Source of the DNA: Datura wrightii
Taxonomy: Eukaryota > Streptophyta > Magnoliopsida > Solanales > Solanaceae
Length of the DNA stretch: 64,000 nt
Reading direction: 5' to 3'
Assembly: GCA_035772735.1 (NCBI GenBank)
Contig: JASDFA010000008.1
Span: forward strand, 1,594,501 to 1,658,500
This document shows, one piece after another, positions 57,211-64,000 of the stretch. Position 1 is the first letter of the stretch; every line of letters starts with the position of its first letter. A model generated the notes under the pieces. That model saw nothing but the letters and a program-made list of their open reading frames with translations. It was not told the DNA's origin and did no database searches. A program made the position numbers and the translations under genes.

Positions 57211-57580
57211 TAACGACCGAATGGATCGTTGCACATGACCTTAAATAGGAGGCTGTGGAAGACACGAATTAGGGTAGAAGGTTAGTAGGTAGTGGAGTGT
57301 TGTCTTTCTTATACTTTCATACTAGTATTAGTCGTATTTCTCGTGTAGTTTCTTGTCATTCGATTTCTGTCACTATCTACCGTCTCTTGTACTTTGATTA
57401 TCGCACTATTTTGTTGTAGTTACTGTTCCTTTTTAAAAAAAATGTTATGTCATGCTTTCATTTTGCCACGATTTTTTTTACTTTTGCTGATTCCTTTCTG
57501 ATCCGTTTTGTATATTTTTTCTTAAGTCGAGAGTCCATGAGTGACAACCTCTCTACCTTTTAGACCTCACTAATTCAATT
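57211..57580 (+). mobile_element. 5'-truncated RTE-type LINE, 3' end
   Basis: The reading LWKTRIRVEG followed by TAG (57250-57285) is the C-terminus of RTE LINE ORF2 as in the 61781-62047 fragment (VWSSRIRVEV). The long T/TTTG-rich 3' region then ends in cttaagtcgagagtccatgagtgacaacctctctacc, the conserved tail of this family. Only the 3' ~350 bp are present, typical of LINE insertion. Confidence 0.65.
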
Positions 57581-58737
57581 ATATTGAATTTTTGTTGTTT
57601 TCGTCGTTTTTATAATTTGGACCGTGCAATTACCGCCCATAATTAAATGGAAAAATTACTTGGAGATACAATATTACCATACTAATTACCAATAATATCA
57701 TTAATTTCTTTGTTTACCGAAACTATCATATTTTTATTATCAAATATACTAGATAAATGTAAACAGTTGTAGAGTAAATCCTAATTCGAATTGATCCCTA
57801 AATAACTGCAATTCTTCATGTGAACTGCCGTATTTGTTCTTCTAAAATTACTCCAATAAGATTTTTCTCTCATAACTGTTGATTCTCTATTGTAAAAGAC
57901 TTTGAAGTTATAAAATTTTATACTGGAGAATACAAAAATTTAGACTAGAGCAAATATTATTAATACGTATAATAATAATACAATATATAATTTACACTCA
58001 AAAATACAAAAATTATTAAAATACATACATCAAAAATAAAAAAATAGAAAATAAATCAGTGAATAATTTTTTTTTTAAATATACAATGAACTTGTAAGAT
58101 TAAAATAACAACACAGTTGTATACATCAATAATACAAAAAAGAACAAAAAACAATAGAAGATCATATATCATTTTTACAAACAAAAGTATATTTTTTGTA
58201 TATGTTATGTACTTCGTACAACATATAATTTGCACTTAAAAATACAAAATTACCAAACTACATACATTAGAAATGAAAAAAAAAAAGACAAACTAAAGAG
58301 AAAATATGTCATTAAATACAACAAAAAATTTTAAAAAATATACAGTGAACTCCTAAGATAAAAATAACAACACAATATACAACAGTTATACAAAAAGAAA
58401 AAATTAACAAATTAGCTTAATTTGAAAGAAAAATAGATACCGGGGAAAAAAATCGCTTGGTTTGAAAAAATACTTAAAGGAAAAACAGAGAAGAGAAAAA
58501 GTTGAAGATTATGTGTAATTATTATAGGTGTGAATAAAGAAAATTTTCTTATACAAAGTACTAAAATATGAGAATAAAAAATATATTTGATTCAAGTATG
58601 TTTGGTAAATATTTTTTGAATTTAATAAAAGTAATAATATTAATTTAATAATATCCAACCTTCATATAATTTTCTCTAATTAAATTCAATCTGGGCAAAA
58701 ATAGGTAATTAGTTTAGATTTTTTCGAGTAATTTATA
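57581..58737. other. A/T-rich intergenic DNA
   Basis: No gene is seen. Two related A/T-rich blocks (57960-58110 and 58215-58380) share phrases such as acaaaattaccaaactacatacat and cagtgaactcctaaga, suggesting an old local duplication. Confidence 0.55.
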
Positions 58738-58965
58738 ATCTTTCTATTTTAATTTATGTGGCACACTTTTTTTTTAGTCGATCTCAAAAGAAATAATATA
58801 TTTTTATATTTTATAATAATTTAATATTAAAATATTTATTTTACTACTGAAATAATTTATAGCCATAGAAATATATTATAAAATATAAATTTTAAAAGTT
58901 ATTTTATATTTATTAAATTTTATATTAAATTAAAGCATATCACATAAATTGAAATACAAGAGGAT
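58738..58965. mobile_element. Stowaway-like MITE upstream of the NPF gene
   Basis: Inverted ends: atctttctattttaatttatgtg at the left and, reversed, atcctcttgtatttcaatttatgtg at the right, about 228 bp in all and A/T-rich inside, flanked by TA. These ends are worn forms of the ctccgttt-caatttatgtg type of Solanaceae Stowaway-like MITEs. It ends about 35 bp before the TATA box of the gene. Confidence 0.6.
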
Positions 58966-59001
58966 ATTACTTTTTCCCAAATACAAAGGAAAGGGCGTGC
59001 T

Positions 59002-59009
59002 TTATAAAT
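59002..59009 (+). promoter_or_regulatory. Probable TATA box of the NPF8-type gene
   Basis: ttataaat in ctttataaataagag, 272 bp before the ATG. Transcription would start near 59035. Inferred from sequence and position only. Confidence 0.5.
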
Positions 59010-59071
59010 AAGAGAAGTTGGAGGGGGATTGTGAACTGCAAGTTTCGCCTGCCATTACTGACCAAAGTTTT

Positions 59072-59163
59072 TAGTTTAGAGGGCACATGTTCCGATAATT
59101 GTCCGCTACGACCTTACGTAATTCAAATATTCCTAGTTTAGAGGGCACGTCTTCCAATAATTT
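59072..59163 (+). repeat. Direct repeat of 30 bp in the 5' leader
   Basis: tagtttagagggcac(atg/gtc)ttccgataat-type units at 59072-59101 and 59134-59163. The first copy contains an ATG (59087) opening a three-codon upstream frame (ends TAA); in the second copy this ATG is changed. Confidence 0.75.
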
Positions 59164-59280
59164 AGGTATTTAATCGGGTTCAAGTATCTTGTGCCATTTC
59201 CATTTGTATCTCGAGAAAAATCTCAATTTTCATTTACAGATAAGGTGAAGTGTGAGATCCATCAACTTGAAGCTGTGTAT

Positions 59281-62200
59281 ATGGGTAGTCAAACAGAGGC
59301 ATTACCTCTTCTAGAAGATGGTGGCGTTCTTGAGGTTCTAATTTCTTGTTTAGTTCTGTATCAATTTTTTATGCACGCTTTATATTGAATACATAATTTG
59401 AAATATTGGATTCTTGGAAATCCATTTGGGGGTTAAGTGTTTTCTCTCTATTGCTATGATCTTATTTTATTTTGAGAATGATAACATTTCGCTATTGCTA
59501 TAATTGATATGCTTTTATTGGTGTTTAAATGATGAACGCAAAATTTGTGTTTAATTGATCTCTTTCACCCTCATTTCCTCCTTTGGTCAAACTTAAGTTA
59601 AGGAATATCATACTGTATGAAGCTAACTCTACTGGGTATTTGTTAATATGATAAATCATCTGCAATATTTTCTGCTAGTTAGATTCTTTACCTCCCTAAC
59701 TATTGGTCCATAAAGCTTTTTAATTTAGTAAATTTGTTTGACACATCGAAAGGTGTATACAGCATTATTAGTCTGTTTTACATTGTTGGGTATGTGAAGT
59801 TGCCAATTGAGGCAGAAAATCTTTCCTTCCTTAGCGTTAAATGGACAATGTTGTTAATTTTTCAAGTTCTCTATACGAAAAATGAGGTAAGGCCATGACT
59901 TTTCCAGGTTTATTGCAGCTTATTATGAAAGGAGGCCAAAATACACTAAGGCTTTGAGAGGGATGATCCTACGATTGGGGAAAGTGGAAAAAGTGAAAAG
60001 ATGGAATTGAATAGAAAATTAACTAGAACAAAAGCTCATTACAGGCTAATGGTTAAATTGGAAACAAGTGAAAGTCCTGGTGAATGGGCTTATTACAGTT
60101 TAATGCTTAAATTGGAAACAAGTGAGAGTCCTAACGAATGGCCTCTTGATCTAGGAAGTTGAAATATAGTATAGGAGTATTTGAACCAACAGAGATGACA
60201 TTATACTTGTAATTAGTCGTTACCAAGTAAGTGTCTTCCCTCAAACAGTGAAAAGCTCTATCCCCCAGGAAAGAAAATATAAAATAGGACCCATGGTTGA
60301 TAAAAGTCGATACTAAAAGAAAATGATCCATATATGACATTGATATATTCTCACCAGCTTCATCTAATCATTTCCAATGAGAAGCATTAGATGTTCTTAA
60401 ATTTAGCTAGAATCTACACTATTCAAACTCGAGTCTCTATAATCCTTTGTCATGAAAAATAGTTGTCACATCTTTTCTCCAAATTTGGTCAGTAGTTTAT
60501 CTGTGAAGGTTTGTAAATGTACAAAATATGAAATGAGGAATGGGTGGGATAAGGGAGGAGTGTTTTTAAAAAAGGAGTGAAAATACTTAGGGAGGTCCCT
60601 TTAGTTTCATTGATCTTCAATCTTTGGGTAAAGGGTTGAAAATGCTCACAGTTGAACAAATTTTCTCTTCATTAAACAAGTGTCTTGTTCCTATCATACG
60701 GTCACCAAAGTGGCTCGATTTGCCCTTATGGGCTATCAACAGTGTCTAAAGGAAATATTTAGACCATAGTTCCAAATTCAACCCTTTTTTCCTTTACAAA
60801 CATGTCATTTCTATCTACCTGAAGATAATTAAGTGACACTAAATATGAATAGCATATAAAAGAGGTTGAGTACATCAATTTAAATTGAACATGTGAATTC
60901 TTTTTTTCTCTTATGCCACTACTGAATACAACATTAATCCCAACTTAATTATGGTTTTTATTCTCATATGACGTGCTTTACTTGATTTATCCATATCAAA
61001 TTTTGGAATAATTGCTATCTCAAATTGTAGGAAATCTTTTAGTTGGAACAACTAAACATATAGGTATTAGGTAGAGGAGAGAAGTAAAATAGTTTGGTGA
61101 AAAGTTTCGGACCTTGATCTAAACAATGAAACTTTAAAAATTAGCTTTAACTTTATGCACTGATAATGCATTTATTTTTTATACCAATATGTTAAATAGA
61201 TCAGCTACAACAAGTTATTTTTCATAATTTCATTTGATAACATGAAAATGGAAGAACATTGGTGTATCCAAATACAACTACTATACTGTACGTTTGCTGA
61301 GCAGACCACTTAGGCATTTCAGAAAAAGGAAGGGAACTTCTCACCCCGAGGGAGGCGGGAAGCTACCGCTTCTAGAATGGAAGCTTCTCCTTTAGTTTTT
61401 TAGAGCGTATCGACTGTCTCCCCGGAAGAAGAATAGCCCCGCTCTCTAGCCGACTGATCCCGTTGATCATATAACTGGGAGGTACCTAGCGTAATTTCAC
61501 AAGTGGGGTTTGGGGAGGGTGAAATGTACGTAGACCTTACCCTTACATTTGTGGGGTAGAGAGATTGTTTTCGATGGACACTCGACTCAAAAGAAAAGTA
61601 TCTGATACAGGAGTGTGAGAAAAGTAAGATGACAAATAGCAAGATACAAAATAAGTGCAACAATAGATAGTAATATACATTGAAAAATAAGAAGCGATAA
61701 CTAAATAATAGTGTACTAAAAAAGAGAAGAGGAGAGGAGGTAGCCCCTGCCTCTCTCACACAAAGTGCAGCATCACTCAGCTACATGCTAACTTCTACCC
61801 TAATCCTCGAACTCCATACCTTCCTATCTAAGGTCATGTCTTCAGTCAGCTGAAGTGTTGCCATGTCTTGTCTAATTACATCCCCCAGTTCTTTTTTGTG
61901 CCTACCTCTACCTCTCCTAACTTCTGCTGCAACCAACCTCTCATAGCTTCCCACTGACACATCCTCACATCTGCTCTTCACATGCCCGAACTTCAGTTTC
62001 ACTTCCCTTATCTTGTCTGTCATGAAGGCCACTCCCACCTTGACCATATAACTTTGTTCCTAATTATATCTCTCCTACTATGCACACATATCCATCTAAG
62101 CATCTTCATTTCCACTACTTTCATCTTTTGGATGTGGGTGTTCTTGACTGGTCAACATTCTCCCCCACACAATAATATTTGTCTAACCACCACTCAGTAG

Positions 62201-64000
62201 AACTTACTTTTAAGACTTGACCACACATTCTTGTCACATAGTATGAGGCAAGCCTCTATTTAACCCACCCCTGCTCCAATACGGTGTGCGACACTGTCAA
62301 TCTCCCTGTCTCGTTATATTATGGACCCAAGATATTTGGAGCTTTCTCTCTTTGGTGTGATTAGTGCATCAATCCTCACTTCCACCTTCATCTCATGTGC
62401 CGCGTCACTAAACTTACACTCCAGGTATTCTGTTTTAGTCATGCACGGTATCCACATAATAGTACTATAATATTTTATGTATATGAAAAAAGTAAAAAGA
62501 ACCTTCTCATTGAAAGTATATGAATTTCTAAATTGACCTCCATTTGCTAAATCCGAAATTGCTATGATCATTTCCTTTATTTTTCTGATAAGTACAATCA
62601 TGCAATGACTTATATAGTTGGGTTCAATTCCTCTCACATCAGTGTTGTCAAAGGCGCGCTTAAGCCTGAAGCGAGACTCAAAACACGTTGAGCGCTTCGC
62701 CTTGCTTAATGTGCACTTTAGTGTCATCATCAGGGCTCTAAAACAAACTTTTCTTTGCAAATGAGCGTTTCCTGAAAAGTCTACACTAAACAATTGATAT
62801 TTCACTTAATTCTAAGCAGTTCATTTTTTTTGTCCAGATATTTGTTATTCATGCTTATAATTATTAGTCTTGGACTAGATACATATATAAATGTATGTTT
62901 TCTCCCTTTGTGCCTTTTCTCATTAAAGCTCACGCTTTATTTGCGCTTTGCGCTTAAAGCCCCAATGGACTTTAGAGTTTTTTTGCGCTTTTCGCTTTTG
63001 ATAACACTGTCTCACATATAACAAAATTATTTACTACAATTATATTTGAGAGTTATTCATATACTCATAATTGAAGTAGATACCTGATTTATACACCAAA
63101 CTATGCCATAAAATGACCTCCGAACTAATACAGAAGGACCACGGATGGGGGATTTTCAATACTATTTTTTGGCGAGTGCGTGGTAGTAAAAGAGGAGGCG
63201 TTGGGTGGTAAAAGTAAAAAGGGTAAAAAATGCCCCTCGACTATGCGAAATAGAACAATTTTGTCCTCTGTTAGAAAGGTGTTTCACTCCTACCCAGCCG
63301 TTATCATAGTAAAAGAGGAGGGGTAAAAAGGCGTTGGGTGGTAAAAGTAAAAAGGGTAGAAAATGCCCCTAGACTTTGGTAATGGCTACAGAGGGAAAAA
63401 TTGTTCTATTTCGCATAGTCTGAGGGGCATTTTTTATCCTTAACTCTTTTTTTAATATGGATCTTTGGTTTAAAATTAAGTTGGGTATGTGTAAATACTC
63501 TGGCTATTCCATATCTTAAAGCTTATCGTCTGTCATTTTTGTTTAATGTAGAAGATGATAATTAGATGCAAATGTGATTCCCGGCAAGTAACCTTTGTTG
63601 AGTCATCTTAAATAATTTCCTATTTGCAGAATGAGAACAGTGGACTCTACACTGGAGATGGTTCTGTTGATATCAAGGGTAATCCTGTTTTAAAGAGTGA
63701 GACAGGGAACTGGAGAGCTTGTCCCTTTATTCTTGGTATGTCAGACTCAGATTTCCCTTTTCTTTTCTTCTCTTCTTTTGTCTCCTTTTCCCTGTTTTGC
63801 ATAGTTATTTATTCACTCTGTTTTATGGTATAACTGATTTGGTTGCTGATTTTGGTCTCAGGTAATGAATGTTGTGAACGTTTGGCATACTATGGTATTG
63901 CTGCTAATCTTGTTACCTATCTTACTACAAAGTTACACCAGGGAAATGTATCAGCTGCTAGAAATGTTACAACATGGCAAGGCACTTGTTACCTAACACC
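59281..64000 (+). CDS. NPF8.3: NPF8-type (PTR2-like) proton-coupled peptide transporter, first three exons, partial
   Basis: Exon 1 is 59281-59334 (MGSQTEALPLLEDGGVLE; donor gag|gttcta). Exon 2 is 63630-63735 (acceptor tttgcag; NENSGLYTGDGSVDIKG...FIL plus one base; donor ttg|gtatgt). Exon 3 is 63862-64000 (acceptor ctcag), running off the window. Phases join cleanly (0, then 1). The protein matches the start of plant NPF8 di/tripeptide transporters: an acidic N-terminus, TGNWRACPFILGNE, the family signature ExxERxAYYG (ECCERLAYYG) in the first membrane helix, then NVTTWQGTCYLTP leading to helix 2. These are 12-helix proton-coupled carriers in the plasma membrane or tonoplast. Intron 1 is 4295 bp and full of repeats. 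Similarity to PTR2/NPF8.3 is from memory; the exact paralogue is not resolved. Confidence 0.9.
60034..60141 (+). repeat. 54-bp tandem duplication in intron 1
   Basis: gctcattacaggctaatgg... (60034-60087) is repeated as gcttattacagtttaatgc... (60088-60141), sharing ttaaattggaaacaagtga and agtcct(g/a)(g/a).gaatgg. Confidence 0.85.
61315..61470. other. G+C-richer island, possible organelle-derived insert
   Basis: cttctcaccccgagggaggcgggaagctaccgcttctag and gccccgctctctagccgactgatcccgttgatc differ in base composition from the A/T-rich intron and have the texture of plant mitochondrial intergenic DNA. No gene is recognised. Low confidence. Confidence 0.3.
61485..62440 (-). mobile_element. RTE-type LINE fragment (ORF2 C-terminus and 3' end)
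   Basis: On -: 62440-62320 reads KVEVRIDALITPKRESSKYLGS; after frameshifts, 62047-61781 reads KLKFGHVKSR...RRGRGRHKKEL...IRQDMATLQLTEDMTLDRKVW. These are the conserved C-terminal part of Solanaceae RTE ORF2. A T-rich 3' region follows (61780-61600), and then the conserved tail seen on + as cacaagtggggtttggggaggg...gtagaccttaccctta...gtggggtagagagattg (61498-61570), which is shared with TS-type SINEs. 5'-truncated and frame-shifted, so inactive. Confidence 0.82.
62640..63009. mobile_element. hAT-type MITE, 370 bp, with 8-bp target duplication
   Basis: Ends cagtgttgtcaaaggcgcgctt and, reversed, cagtgttatcaaaagcgaaaagcgc. Flanked by tctcacat on both sides (62632-62639 and 63010-63017), a perfect 8-bp duplication as expected for hAT. 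The subterminal regions are rich in aagcg/gcgctt words. No transposase is encoded. Confidence 0.9.
63196..63439. repeat. Foldback repeat with internal direct repeat
   Basis: Inverted arms of ~50 bp: gggtaaaaaatgcccc...gtcctctg (63221-63270) and cagagggaaaaatt...ggggcattttttatcc (63389-63439). In addition a 46-bp direct repeat (aggcgttgggtggtaaaagt...) lies at 63196-63241 and 63329-63374. It resembles a MITE or foldback element; no target duplication was fixed. Confidence 0.75.

Larger units (their letters stand above)
59335..63629 (+). other. Intron 1 of the NPF8-type gene
   Basis: 4295 bp between gag|gttcta and tttgcag|aatgag. It contains a 54-bp tandem duplication, a possible organelle fragment, an RTE LINE fragment, a hAT MITE and a foldback repeat (listed separately). 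59335-60033, 60142-61314 and 62441-62639 show no gene or element I can name. Confidence 0.8.

Noticed and set aside
57960..58400. Possible scaffold/matrix attachment region
   Set aside because: Only A/T richness supports it; nothing specific can be shown from sequence.
59191..59280. Upstream in-frame extension of the NPF coding region
   Set aside because: It would begin at GTG, not ATG; the first in-frame ATG is 59281 and fits the known N-terminus of the family.
61400..61759. 119-codon - strand frame
   Set aside because: Lies over the T-rich 3' region and tail of the RTE LINE fragment; not conserved protein.

Overview
The window is nuclear DNA of a flowering plant. It is most likely from the Solanaceae: the RTE-type LINE 3' tails and the Tekay- and Athila-type LTRs look like those of that family, and the right edge holds the first exons of an NPF8-type (PTR2-like) peptide transporter gene. 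No rRNA, tRNA or CRISPR array was seen. The only cellular gene I can support is the transporter; about 54 kb of the 64 kb is a nested stack of LTR retrotransposons. Species cannot be fixed from sequence alone.

Layout. 1-1904 is A+T-rich sequence with a G/T-rich low-complexity tract. 1905-33542 is E3, an old Athila-type Ty3 element on the + strand. Its protease-to-reverse-transcriptase region is broken by E2 (3974-25165), a decayed Tekay/Del chromovirus on the - strand. E2's right LTR was in turn entered by E1 (12393-24943), a young Athila-type element with a GTGAC target duplication and LTRs differing by only about 1%. E3 also carries a Tekay solo LTR (25221-28193) inside its reverse transcriptase. 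E3 ends against the 3' part of a copia-like element (env-like pseudogene 33606-35258 and LTR from 35621). That LTR is split by E4 (35962-55510, - strand, duplication AGATA), and E4 is split by E5 (39167-48972, + strand). LTR divergence judged by eye (E1 about 1%, E5 about 2%, E4 about 3%, E3 above 10%) agrees with the nesting order.

E1, E4 and E5 are one Athila-like family. E1 keeps gag-protease, a complete pol and a third ORF of unknown function; its obvious pol-blocking lesions are two in-frame TAG codons, and it also has a lost zinc-knuckle Cys, no ATG at the usual gag start and a frameshift near the ORF3 end. E4 and E5 have lost the whole of pol (RT, RNase H, integrase) but keep gag-protease and the third ORF, so they look like non-autonomous derivatives that an E1-like helper could have mobilised. 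The family carries regular non-coding architecture: exactly 40-bp palindromes in pairs about 95 bp apart, both in the LTR promoter and again before ORF3; three copies of the polypurine tract bracketing ORF3; stem-loops directly before two of these tracts; and a double-hairpin module just after the pol stop, which the diverged E3 also has. These are the most interesting signals here.

56011-59000 holds a decayed repeat, a truncated RTE LINE 3' end, A/T-rich DNA and a Stowaway-like MITE. The NPF8 gene starts at 59281. Its 4.3-kb first intron contains another RTE LINE fragment, a 370-bp hAT-type MITE with a perfect 8-bp duplication, a foldback repeat and possibly a short organelle-derived piece. 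The gene runs off the right edge in exon 3.
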